Below are positions 21,929-32,230 of a DNA stretch of 64,000 nt, piece by piece. The stretch comes from Davidsoniella eucalypti. Its lineage: Eukaryota; Ascomycota; Sordariomycetes; Microascales; Ceratocystidaceae. The notes under the pieces are model-generated. The model saw only the letters and a list, made by a program, of their open reading frames with translations, had not been told where the DNA came from and made no database searches. Made by a program: the position numbers and the translations under genes. Position 1 is the stretch's first letter, and each line of letters opens with the position of its first letter. The stretch lies in contig RMBW01000083.1 in the NCBI GenBank assembly GCA_004009845.1, forward strand, positions 1 through 64,000. The letters run 5' to 3'.

Positions 21929-22975
21929 ATGGTCCGTCTTGGAGATCTGGTCTTGGACCCTAATCGTGTCGTAAACCCGGAGTGGTTCCTCGATTTCCTC
22001 CCGGTCGGCACTGTCGATCCAAAACTTTTGACTATAGGAAGTGAGACTGTGGCGGCAGTCTCTGGCGGGGCCGCGCAAGCCCTGCCCACGCCCAAGGTGG
22101 CCGATGACTTCTCGCTAGCTGCGGCGCCATCGGCCACCTTGGAAGGTGAATGGGTTGTGGAAGATCTGTCCAGGGAGCCTGAAGGCTTCGACTGGACAGC
22201 TTTTTTAGCTCCCCTCCTTTCCCCTTCCATTTCCCCCCTCGTCGATGCCCCTGCCATTGCCGCTCCAACAGTTACCGATGCTGTTGAAGCCTTCGTCCCG
22301 CTTTGGCTTCCCGCACCTCCCGCACCTCTCGCCTCGCCTATTGAGGCTGCGGAGGCTGTGGAGACGGCTCTGGCACCAGCAGGCCCCGTGGCTGTTGAAG
22401 AAACCGATGGCTCCACCGGTGGCGAGGAGCCTACGCGCCCGAATGTGGCGGCTCGGACTCGAGTCCGCCGCCCAGTAGCGGCGCGAGTCTTCCGGCCTGG
22501 TGCAGCCATCGGCCAGCAGGTGGGAAGCTCTTCCCCACCACCTGCTGGGGGCATCTTTTCAGGGGCCCGGGTCTTCATCACCAGGATGACCGGGTTCCTA
22601 AAGAACGCGCCTCTCCCACACCACGGCCAACTGCCGTTGCGGAGAGAAGATGGGAGCCGCTACTTGGAGTGCCCAATCTGCCAAGCGGCATTTGCTGTGC
22701 CCCCGAGGGTCTCGGATGCCGACGCAGCCAAGAGCGTGCGCACTAATGTGCGCAGACACTTCATGAACGTCCATATGGACGCTCGTGTTGCTTGCATCGC
22801 GTCCGGTCGTTGCGCCGACCGGTCTGATAATCTCAAGGCCCTGTGTGCAAAGTACGGATGCGTGCACACAAGGGCCAGCGGAATGGTGTCCTCCTACCGC
22901 GACCCGGCAGGCACCGATGTTGCCGCTCACATGAAGGGCGGGTGGGCATCGTTTGTGACCCACTTCTCCTTGTGA
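21929..22975 (+). CDS. orphan protein with C2H2-like zinc finger, 348 aa
   Basis: This is a single open frame of 348 codons, strikingly GC-rich against AT-rich flanks. I do not recognise the family. Residues 1-40 are hydrophobic/acidic (LGDLVLDPN, PEWFLDFLP). Residues about 45-170 are low-complexity Ala/Pro/Glu, possibly disordered. A basic patch (ARTRVRRPVAARVF) lies at about 175-190. Near residues 248-285 is a C-x2-C ... H-x4-H pattern (CPICQAAF and RRHFMNVH), followed by a Cys-containing tail (CIASGRC, CAKYGC). Only the C-terminal part looks folded. The leader carries two tandem intron-like repeats. It could be a nucleic-acid-binding protein, perhaps from a mobile element; function unknown. 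Clean reading through 1 kb of GC-rich sequence supports real coding. Confidence 0.6.
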   Translation: MVRLGDLVLDPNRVVNPEWFLDFLPVGTVDPKLLTIGSETVAAVSGGAAQALPTPKVADDFSLAAAPSATLEGEWVVEDLSREPEGFDWTAFLAPLLSPSISPLVDAPAIAAPTVTDAVEAFVPLWLPAPPAPLASPIEAAEAVETALAPAGPVAVEETDGSTGGEEPTRPNVAARTRVRRPVAARVFRPGAAIGQQVGSSSPPPAGGIFSGARVFITRMTGFLKNAPLPHHGQLPLRREDGSRYLECPICQAAFAVPPRVSDADAAKSVRTNVRRHFMNVHMDARVACIASGRCADRSDNLKALCAKYGCVHTRASGMVSSYRDPAGTDVAAHMKGGWASFVTHFSL

Positions 22976-25640
22976 GTGCCAACCTTGGTGCTCGGGATGT
23001 GATCTGGACCTATGGCCATAGGTACTGGGCATCTACAGCTCAAATACTGCTAGACTGCTTAGATCCTTGGCCATCGCCGGTGTAGATCATCCCCGGAGGA
23101 CACATTCCTGTGCGTGTGTGCCATTGCTACCGAAGCATGGCACATTTGGGTATCTTTGGGCTGGAGTTTTGGGTTTGGCGTTCTGGTTTTTGTTATATTT
23201 TTTGCATTTTTTTACTGCATTCATGGGCTGTGGCACAACAGAAATACACACCCACAATATATCTTTTCCTTTCTTTCTTCCACAATACTTCTATCTCTCT
23301 CTGCAATGTGAAATGTGAAATGATTTAAGAAATGTCATCCAAATGCAAATAGAACATCATTTTAATAAGTTGGCACATTAATTTATGAAATAATGTCCTT
23401 CTAGAAATGAACAGTACACTAGTCTAATACCCCAAACGCACAAAACTGAGCAACAGTTTACATGTCACGATACTTGCCGACCTCGACACTATTAGAGAGG
23501 TTACATACACAACGAACAGCACTATAGTTTTGCGTCATAGTTTTCTTCTGATTTCTCGTGCTGTCTTATTTACTTAACCACTTCTAAATAGCAAAAACTG
23601 ACGGTTTTACTGACCCAGAAAGAGATGCAGCAAAATGGTGCCACGACTCTAATAAGTTATTCCAGAAACGCCAGTTTCCACCTAATTGCACTCTGATATC
23701 TGAATACAGAACAACAAACCCATAATTAACTTATTAGATCTTGAATCTAGGACACAAGCATGTAGAGATATCCAAATATGTCTCCATGGACATGTACAAC
23801 ATGCTACGACTATAACAGAAACACGAGTGTAAGGAGATGTCTCTTTATTCATTATCAGACCGCCGTCATGTTTTCCGTGTGGATACTTTACGTAACACAG
23901 AACTGAAGCGCCAAATAAAGATTCAAATCCCGTGCCGGGACTGGGGCCGGGATACGGGACTTCAACTTCAACTTAAAATAGATTAACAAAACGCGAACTA
24001 ATAAACTTCTAGCAACAAAAATTGAATAAAATAAACTATTTCAACTGGATTACTGTTTCTGCAACTCTATACTTCTAATATACAGATTCTGAGCTTCTGT
24101 CTTGCACACCTGCATTTTTCTTCCATGTACTACTCTTCGATTTAGCGTTTTCCTTTTGTTTTCATCTTTTTTATTGCGACGTAATACAGAGGAGGTTTAC
24201 TGCTTATTTTGGTATTAAAGTAAGGATCATAGCTAAATGTTGTGACTTTAGTGACTTACCTTGCATTTTTTATACTATTGCTATGTAGTTAAAGATATGC
24301 AGTGATTATTATGCAAAAGGCATCCTTTTACAGTTTGTATACTCAGTCAAGTAGTCTGAAGTCATGAGGATAGATGATTTTTTCTTGTGGGTGTGTTTAT
24401 GAAAGAAAAGCAGCTACACAAGCTGGTGGATCGAGACAGACTAATGATACCAAGACTAGAAACCTAGTTCATGGACTAAATTTTGTACTAATGTTGGATT
24501 GTATGCCCCATGGACCATTCACAAAGGGGAAGTTTATTTAAATAAGTATTAATTTGTTCAGTAGTAAGACGTATCACCGGCAAATTTGACGAAGGTATAG
24601 GAAAAAAACATCATATTACAAAATAATAGTATGCTGGTACTCATTCTGTTATCATAGATATGAACTCATCTCACCGTGCTGCCATTGATGAAATTTACAT
24701 TTTTTTTAATTAGATTGCGTTCTTGTTTGAACTATAAAAGATACAGCCTCAGGGGGGAGGATGTACTTTCGGCCCGCTCCGGCCCAGCAAACTCTGGTCA
24801 AACTTGAGGCTTCTGGTGTAACCAGCATCGAATTAATCATTATTATTTGTAGTACATAGAGTATATGTGGCCATGGTTTTTCAGTTAGATAAGATATCAA
24901 TCTTCACCGTTGGCATTAGCGGCTGGCTGTTGTACTAAGAATACAAGTACAACAGAACAACGTTGAAGTCCAAGAAGACACTGTAAAGATGGAAAAAACA
25001 AGGCACCTAAATACTGACCTTGACATTATTGACCTAGAGGAACCCTTGTCTCTATTTTTGAATATGGAAGCTGCGGAATTCTTTATTGCATATTAAGTAC
25101 ACACTTAGTTGATTTTATATACTTCATTATATGGTGTGGCCTCTTGGAATTAGTAGGTTAAAATATATAGGCAATAAATGGTGAAATATCTTTGTTGTTT
25201 AGGCACTTCATTACATTATGTCCTGAGCTCTCAAATGGAGGACCAGGTGGTTCTATAAAACCTAGAAAAATCAGACCTGCCAAAAATGGCCACTTATACA
25301 GTGTTGTAGTCCAACCTTGGCATTGAAACCTCAGCCTCCAAAGTATTTCATTGGCCGGGATAAGGAAGACTCGGTGAAGGCGTCAAAAATGGATGCGGAC
25401 AAGCCAATGAAGCAGAAGAAGGACTAAATGCAGCTAAAATTGTCTTTGTCCAGGTTCATTTTAATATGTGAGTCGCTTTATACAGAGTATCATGTCTTGA
25501 TTAGAGTCAATTCCCAACGATGCGTGATCAAAGCATGGCTCACAATTCGCTCACAATTCAAGGTCGTCTTGTCCAGATGCTTACCACTGATTTTGAGCTT
25601 TAAGTCCTATTAATTTTGATGGTATTCGATAGTCTGATCA
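22976..25640. other. AT-rich region, no supported gene
   Basis: Composition drops back to AT-rich right after the ORF. Only short ORFs are present. A direct repeat of GTGAAAT near 23308-23321 and a perfect 11-bp tandem duplication at 25538-25559 are visible. Confidence 0.45.
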
Positions 25641-25821
25641 TGGTCAATGAACAAGTATATAAAGTAGCAAATGGACACAATATCAACTCTACTTTCCTTC
25701 CATCACCAGGCTTTTCATCATTCTCTCTTCTCTCATTACTTCAGCATCTTCCCATTCTTTAACTTGCACATTCCGCATTCTTCACCTTCAGCTCTTTTCA
25801 TCAATTTCACCAACCGCCACC

Positions 25822-25974
25822 ATGCATTTTACTTTCATTGCTGCCATTATGGCTCTTCTCGCTTTGGTTTCTGCCATCAAGGGTCCTACACTGACCGTCG
25901 ATACCGGCAATCCTGTGTCAACCAACTGGCTTCACCGTGATGCACCTGCTGAAGCCAACCCTGAGATTAATTAG
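25822..25974 (+). CDS. small secreted peptide, 50 aa
   Basis: ATG in an excellent context (CGCCACCATG) opens a 50-codon frame. Residues 1-18 (MHFTFIAAIMALLALVSA) form a clear signal peptide. The mature part of about 32 residues begins IKGPTLTVDTGNP and ends NPEIN, without cysteines. The leader is the pyrimidine-rich, TC-repetitive type of expressed fungal genes, and a TATATAAA-like box lies near 25654-25660. The frame would continue 14 codons past the stop at 25972-25974 (VVDTGLMKLMS) if that TAG were CAG, so a C-to-T truncation is possible. It could be a secreted effector-like or signalling peptide; no family recognised. Confidence 0.6.
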   Translation: MHFTFIAAIMALLALVSAIKGPTLTVDTGNPVSTNWLHRDAPAEANPEIN

Positions 25975-26829
25975 GTCGTTGACACGGGCCTGATGAAGCT
26001 GATGAGTTGAGCTGCAGAAGTGTGATGTGTATGAGAAGAAAGTACTTTTCGAGAAGCAGAGAAGATTCCCCCCAACTTATAGATAGCAATAAAGTCCTAG
26101 AGGCAAATATGTTATTCAAAGGCCTAAAAGTGAAAACTCACTCACAAGAATTAGGACCTGAGGAAAAGAAATGTATGGAAGTATCCGTGGGTATACTGGA
26201 CACCATCGAAAGCGGTGTGGCATTAAATATACCACATGAGTGAGTTGTATCTAGGCTATGGCTATGGCTAGCTATACTAAAATCAGCAGATTTGTATCTC
26301 TCTATATACTTCTGATAGAAACGTGACTTGGAATGGGAGCCCGGTTAATAGTCATGGTTAAAAATATGCTTAGGTCAATTGGGGACTAGCCAGAGCAATA
26401 ATAACAGCTACGAGAGTAACTTATGATAGCAAAGTCTTTTACCTAAAACTTCAGACATTATAGGACATATTTAATATAACATAAGCTTGATGTTAAATAG
26501 GGAAATCACGAGATTTTGGTAAATATACGAAATTGCTTAATTGGCATTAAAGCTTCGAACCTTACAATTCACAGCACAGAGTAAAAAAGGTTTACTATGA
26601 TGTTTTTTAAGGCAAAAAGCTAGTCATAATGTAAAGGATAGAAGTTTATACCTCCGATAAGACTCGTGACCTGCTAACACAGCCGCGCACCAAGATATTT
26701 CATAGTTACAGTATCATGACTTGTTCAACTAACAGTTTTTGAGAGAAAGATGTTATAAGTAGTCTCGAGTTTAGACTTGGACTAAAAGTCTTGGCATTAG
26801 AAACTTTGACAACCCTTATAATCATCATC
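25975..26829. other. AT-rich spacer
   Basis: One short ORF (26007-26243, +) without domains, possibly read from the 3' end of the peptide gene. Nothing else supported. Confidence 0.4.
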
Positions 26830-27584
26830 TACTTTGGCAACCCTAAAGAAGTCGAGAAACAGTCACATGACGAGACACGTGAGATAGTTAATGACACCAA
26901 GGAGGTTGCTGCCTTTGGGGGTTGCATTCTAGTCATAATCATATTGCAAGACTCCCATCAACATATCTCATTCATGCTTCAAGAGAAGTATATATCATAC
27001 ATAAATAGCGCTTTATGTATTAACATAGTTTATGTGATACCGACGATACTTATCACTAGTTCTTTTGAGTAATTGCGCGTTTTTTTTCTTTCTTTTACTA
27101 ACTGTCTATCTTAGTTTCTTGTATCTATCTGCATATGGAAGTTGCCCGTTTAGAAACTGGCTATACGGATCGACTTAGAAATGAGCGTTTAGAGTAATGG
27201 CTTTTCATTGCTGCCGGGCAAGCCGACTACGGAAGCTGAAGCCGTCGCTGCCGCCATCAATGGCTTTGTGAATGTCCGCCAGCAGGCTGATTTACAACGG
27301 GATGTTATCTCGTAAGCATAAAAATGGCATTTACGGGCAAAATATCATGTGCGAGGAGGAGCGCATTGAGAATTTGAAGTTGAAAGTTGTTAAGACTTGA
27401 GAGAACCAAAAAGACACTTGCGGCAGAATACGACAAAAAGAGCGGCAATCCTTTGTTTCGTGTACAGGTGGCCGGTCCACAAAGGTCAAGAAGAGCGAGT
27501 CCGAGATGCTACCGGCCGTTGACACGGAGGGTCCCGGTCGGCTTTCGGCGGTTTCTTTATAATGCCTTCTAAGCCCCAAATTCT
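26830..27584 (+). pseudogene. LTR/gag-like retroelement relic, cassette B
   Basis: Paralogue of the relic at 11400-12295: the same leader (CACATGACGAGACACGTGAG, CATAAATAGCGC), then a broken frame from about 27183 with LPGKPTTEAEAVAAAINGF. TAG at 27189-27191 replaces the CAA of copy A, while CAG at 27283-27285 is retained where copy A has TAG. It lacks the roughly 160-bp insert seen in copy A. Through about 27520-27586 (GTCCCGGTCGGCTTTCGG and TTTATAATGCC) it runs directly into a 5S rRNA gene start, as in copy A once the inserted element there is removed. Confidence 0.5.
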
Positions 27585-27598
27585 CAACATACGACCAC

Positions 27599-28324
27599 AC
27601 AACCTTCCCTCCTACAACCCTCGGGGGGGTAACTTTGAGTTCAAGTTACCTCCCCCTTCGTCCAAAGACGAATTTTTCCCCTTCGTCGTGGGTTTTCAAG
27701 AGCGACCAGCACATATTCCCGATGCTGCTGTCCATTCTTTTTATCTTTTTAGACACTTGTCTTTATTGATGCATCGAGTATGAGGCCTTGAGCCCGACTT
27801 TTTCCTCTCTCGAGAGATGTTCTCACCAACAATCGCCCCCCTTTTCGCCACACTCACGCGATCGCTGGTCTCCCGAGTCACTACACACTACAAAGCTCAG
27901 GGAGACACACTCATACTCGAAGGGCAACCTATTTTTGAAGGTTCCGGAAGCCCAACCCGCGGCGCGGGAGTCTTGTCGCTGTGCCTCTACCATCGCACCC
28001 GACTCGACTACGCCAATTTTTTCTCTTCTCTCGACACTCGATCACCAGCCTCTTGGAGGCGCGTCGGATGGTGCGGTCACCTGATTACGTGGATGGTAGC
28101 CCCACTTAGGGCTTGGATGATGTGGGTCTTTTTTATGGGGAATGGTTTGAGGATGTTTCGAAGTTACAGGGGGTATCCATGAAGGCGTCCTATGGAGCCC
28201 GAGAGGGTAGTCCGGACCCGGACTAGGATACGGGTGGAAGTGGATAAGATATACCGGAGACAGAAAAATCGGCACGACCGGACTCGAAAATCCACTCGTA
28301 ATAGTTTAGGAAGAGAATAAATAT

Positions 28325-28364
<40 letters not shown>
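27599..28364 (+). mobile_element. non-LTR element with (AAC)n tail inserted in 5S rRNA gene
   Basis: The element begins ACAACCTTCCCTCC, shares about 500 bp of 5' head with the element at 12311-13052 (opposite strand), then has a different 3' region (CGGACCCGGACTAGG, GGAAGAGAATAAATAT) and ends in about 14 AAC units. The first bases of the 5S gene (CAACATACGACCAC) occur on both sides, at 27585-27598 and 28363-28376, as a 14-bp TSD. The head carries a short frame near 27788 with DRWSPES and ASTIAPDS motifs like those of the other element. No reverse transcriptase is present, so it is a non-autonomous derivative. Confidence 0.75.
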
Positions 28365-28367
<3 letters not shown>

Positions 28368-28483
28368 TACGACCACAGCTGATAGAAAGCACGGGATCCC
28401 GTCCGCTCTCCCCTAGTTAAACTATCAAGCGCTCGATCAGTACTACGGTGGGTGACCACGTGGGAATACCGGGTGTTGTATGT
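28365..28483 (+). rRNA. 5S rRNA gene, copy B, complete after a TSD-forming insertion
   Basis: The sequence is identical to copy A over the 119-nt core, with pairing ends ACATACGAC and GTTGTATGT and the internal GGTGGGTGACCAC. The retroposon inserted after nucleotide 12, and its target-site duplication rebuilt the first 12 nt, so the RNA-coding sequence is complete. The former upstream TATA-like region is now about 780 bp away, replaced by an (AAC)n tract. A T5 run follows at once and a T6 run about 20 bp on. Transcription depends on whether the internal promoter suffices. Confidence 0.8.
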
Positions 28484-28539
28484 CTTTTTGGTCTTTGTGC
28501 ACCTTTTTTGCTGTAGTTTTCCCTAATTCTTACGTCATA

Positions 28540-28735
28540 TCCATGACGCTGTATACAACCTCCGTACTTTGAGTTCACGATACCCCCCCCCCTCGTCTAA
28601 AGACGAACTTTTCCACTTCGTCGTGGATCTTTAAGAGCGACCAGCACATATTCCCAATGCTGCTGTCCATTCTCGCTTTCTTTTTTCGACCTATGTCATT
28701 TTTGATGCACCCATCTTGAGGCACTCGATGAATTG
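28540..28735 (+). mobile_element. old 5' head fragment of 5S-associated retroposon, copy B
   Basis: It matches the fragment at 13300-13465 (TACTTTGAGTTCACGATA, a C9 run, GTCTAAAGACGAAC, TGCTGCTGTCCATTCTCGC) and the head of the elements at 12311-13052 and 27599-28364. It is truncated at its 3' side. Confidence 0.55.
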
Positions 28736-29771
28736 TCCTATCTTACTGGCTGACAATAACATCATTTCTTCGATAACCTTAAAAGCCAACATTTGCACTA
28801 TCTAAAGAACTATACTTCAGTGACTGATTACACAATCATTTCCCAATCGCCTAGTTTGCAGTTGTGATTTATCCATAACTCTTTCTCTGTTAATTAACCA
28901 ATTTACTCTTCTCTTGATACTCAATAACACAACCCAGCGTTTATTAAACCTTTTTTAACAACCTACTGCTAATGTTTGACCTCTACAATCTTTTACCTTA
29001 ATGCTAACATCACGTCAGAAGTTCTACCATCGCCTATATTCCTCCATATTTATACGTCTTACATTATGACATTTCCCTTGCAATGCAACATTACTTTAGA
29101 ACTACGTATATAACTTACTGTAAGCCATTGATCATCGCTGATTTTACTACTATCATTCTTCTTACTTGTCTATTCAGAACATTTTCTCAATAATATTGGT
29201 CTTTGCTCTTATATTTTAGCCACGATCTCAACTTGCTTTGTAACTCGGGAACCATTCAGTGATCAATATATCCTGTAGATACCACAGAAAGTGATTACTA
29301 TGTAAGTTCAGTATTAAAATACCAATCATGTGAGCGCTAAATCTCAAACACCTAATGTCATGCTATTCTAACGGTATAAGTACCTAAAGCTGTTCATAAT
29401 TTAAAATGCCATATTAGTCTTGTCGTTCTTCTTACAACTAAAGAACCTAACTGAAATACATTGTAATACATACATATACTATCTTTATCCTCCCAAATTC
29501 TTTGCATCTTATTTCTATTTTCAATAGCACTCACTATTATTATATAAATAGACATAGCAAGTGAGTGTCTGTTCTAGCTATTGTGCTGTAATGTAGTAAT
29601 GTATTGGATGCTTGTCATATTATCTTGTTTGGCTAACTATACTTGTTTACTAACTTTCTCTAGTGTACCTAGATACTTGCTTTATATAGTAGAAATCCCA
29701 ACAAATATAACTATAGTATAGTTACTAAAAGTACGAATTAACTTCATTTTCTAATTTTGATTGATTATTCA
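28736..29771. other. AT-rich spacer, no gene
   Basis: Very AT-rich with many stops on both strands; nothing recognised. Confidence 0.5.
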
Positions 29772-29825
29772 ATTATTATTATTTTTTAATTCAGTAATCT
29801 TTTGGAGCTATAGAGCTATCAAGAT
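29772..29825 (-). mobile_element. micro-retroposon copy 4 (diverged)
   Basis: On the minus strand it starts ATCTTGATAGCTCTATAGCTCC, then AAAGAT and GAATTAAAAAATAATAATAAT. It has the same start and length as the other copies with several substitutions. Confidence 0.5.
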
Positions 29826-30044
29826 GTTTAACTTGAGATTACTTACAGACACCTTATTTCTAAATCTACGAACACTAATTCAACCCTATAGCGTATCTTG
29901 AACCCACTAATGCCTTCTTCTAGCGTGCTTGAAGCCCGTCTAATGTTTTGCTTCAGCCTCTTTCTTACAAACTCAAACTATCTACCTTTACCTTCATGTA
30001 CGGTATTGCCTATTTATGTATCTATTATTATTACAAATGATACC

Positions 30045-30258
30045 TGTGGGTATACAAGGGTTATCACCTAAGTTACTAATAACATATGCTGATTCTTAAC
30101 GTGTGTAGTGATGATGATAGTTGTTGTTCTCTAATTGTGATCTAGTGAGGGTAACGGTGCCTGCGCACCGTTGCCTAAATACCTGATACCCCGCCCGTAC
30201 GTGGTCATGTGACCGTGACCCACATACGGTGGCAATACCGCATTGTGGTATACAGACA
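30045..30258 (-). repeat. copia 3' LTR
   Basis: A 214-bp repeat reads TGTGGGTATACA...GTATACAGACA on the plus strand and is nearly identical to 35831-36042. Main differences are a few substitutions, small changes in a GAT-rich stretch, and an extra GTGACC here. It contains the palindrome AACGGTGC-CTGC-GCACCGTT. Confidence 0.92.
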
Positions 30259-30342
30259 CTGGCAAATCTTCTTTTGGTGGAAGATTCACCAACATTGCCA
30301 TTGTATCTAAATACTGTATCTCTCCCTTTGTCCATTTCCACA

Positions 30343-30466
30343 CCGCACATACAAAGCTATCGAGTTTGTCAAGCGGAGGACGTTAAATATCTGTCCGGTA
30401 GCCAATCCGGCGTCGTATGATCTTAGTGATTTAGGTAGACGTTAAATATAATCAAATCAAATCAAA
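30343..30466 (+). mobile_element. nested 5'-truncated LINE fragment in copia, 14-bp TSD
   Basis: A 124-bp piece of the (AAATC)n-tailed family (CGCACATACAAAGC, GTCAAGCGGAGGAC, CCGGCGTCGTATGATC) is flanked by perfect TGTCCATTTCCACA at 30329-30342 and 30467-30480. It lies between the RNase H stop and the 3' LTR of the copia element, so it inserted after the copia did. Confidence 0.85.
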
Positions 30467-30513
30467 TGTCCATTTCCACATGGTCCATATTGTTATCCCT
30501 ATTCATTCCCATT

Positions 30514-32230
30514 TTATCTCTTCACCCATCCTTCCAATCGTATCCGTAGAGTATTCGTATCGACAAACGTTTCCAGGGCTTTGTTTGGACTTGCCTTAGT
30601 CATGGCGTCTGCTGGATTGTCAGCTCCGTTGATCCATCGTATCTCAAACAGTTCCCGCCGTTCGTATGATTGCCTCAGTGCCATGATGTCGATCATCAGG
30701 CGCTTCTCCTTCGTGGTTCCCAGCTTGACAAGGCATTCGTAGAGCGAGAATGAATCAGTACAGCAGATGATAGGTATGTTCGGCAAGTTGAGTTGACGTG
30801 TAACCAGCTGTAAGGTCGTTCCGATTGCGTACGCGATATCTGTTCCTACTACCATGCCGTAGATCTCCGATGCCAGTACGCTGCGAGTAACACGTTTACA
30901 CTTCGTACTGCTCCAGTGTATCATGTTGCCGCGCAAGTCGAATGTATTCTCGCCTGAGTCGTTCTCATTCGCAAGGATAACCTCGTAGCCGATCTGGGAG
31001 CTCAAATCTTTGTTTGCGAATGATCCATCCACAAAGACAAATAGTTTGGCTGTCGCGAGGTCTATACTGACGTAGTTGAGCCCGCGATCGATGTGGTCGA
31101 TCTGCCATTGAAGGCGCTTGTTGAGGGCATTGATGTCCTCGGCTTGAGGCTCCTGCGTTTGGGCGGCGATGGAAAGGTCGAAGGTGGCTTCTGGTTGGCA
31201 TATGGATGCCAGGTAGGCTCCACGCTGTTGGCGGTATTGGACCTTCATGTTCTCATCATTATTGACTAGTTGGATGCTTTTGCCCTGCCCTTTTTGTTGT
31301 AGTACGATGGTCCCGTCCTCAGTGATAGAAAGGGTACATCCGTTGAAGTACAAGGGCGTACCCAGTTTGAGATATTCCTTGGGTTTGGCGAGTAGGGCTG
31401 CCTGTCGGAGTCCTTGCTCCTCCATGTTGGCAAAACTAACGTCCGAAAGTCCCAGAGTGTCGTCCGTCTGCATTCCGATGATTCCGAACTGCTCCGGTAT
31501 GGTTGATAGCAGTAGGCATGGGTCGTATGTGGTCATTTGAAGGATATCCCTGTGGTGCTTGAAGTATGTTGCCCACCAGTGCGTTCCAGCTTCTGGAATC
31601 CCATATAATGGGAGTAATACGATCATGATGGTCCCCTCCGGGTACATATGTCGAATCTCTTTCGGTGGGAGCGCGTAGATATTGCGTTGGAGTGGACTCC
31701 CAGCCTGTGTACGCCTGCATGATGTCACGAAGCCAGAGGGACATACTGTGGTTTTTGATGAGGGTAGGAGCCAGTGCCGTAATGACTCGTTGGCTGGCTC
31801 GTTGGATAGTGGGCGATTGTGTCAATATCTCCCCTTTTCCTTCGTCGTTGTGGCCTTGGATAATTAGTCTCGATTTTTCGAATGGCTGCGTGGTTTTTCC
31901 CTTGATTTCTCGGACCATTCGCGACTTGAATAGTCGTCCTGTATGCTTGTCGGGATCGTATGCCACGAATTCAAAAACGCCGCGTGCGAGGAGACCGTCG
32001 ATTTCTTTACGGTCTGAGGCCTCGAAAGGTGCCCCTGGCTCGCTAATGCGGCCTTCTGCTCGCAACTTCAGGCATAATTCCCAATTCGATTTCTCTTTGG
32101 TCGATAGAAATGCCTCCGCTATATGCGCGCCTGGTCCTCGTACCTTGTTCTTCGATCCGCGTGGTCGTCCAGGTCCTCGTCGCACCGGGATTTCGATGTC
32201 TCGTACCTCCGGTGTCTCGTACCTCCGGTG
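30514..32230 (-). pseudogene. copia reverse transcriptase-RNase H region
   Basis: From the minus-strand 5' side, GRPRGSKNK and IDGLLARGVFEFV open the RT. FKSRMVREIKG, EKSRLIIQGHND, LWLRDIMQAYT, LLPLYGIPEAGTHWW and GMQTDDTLGL follow; QTDD stands in for the usual YVDD catalytic box. RNase H has FVFVDGSFA, LASEIYGM and CCTDSFSLYE, ending with DNPADAMTK and stop at 30514. A one-base-type frameshift near 31690 separates LWLRDIMQAYT from LQRNIYALPP. The region is joined out of frame to the integrase by a 16-bp tandem duplication at 32199-32230. Confidence 0.88.

Noticed and set aside
28321..28364. (AAC)n tract as an independent microsatellite
   Set aside because: It sits exactly at the 3' end of a TSD-bounded element, so it is the element's tail.
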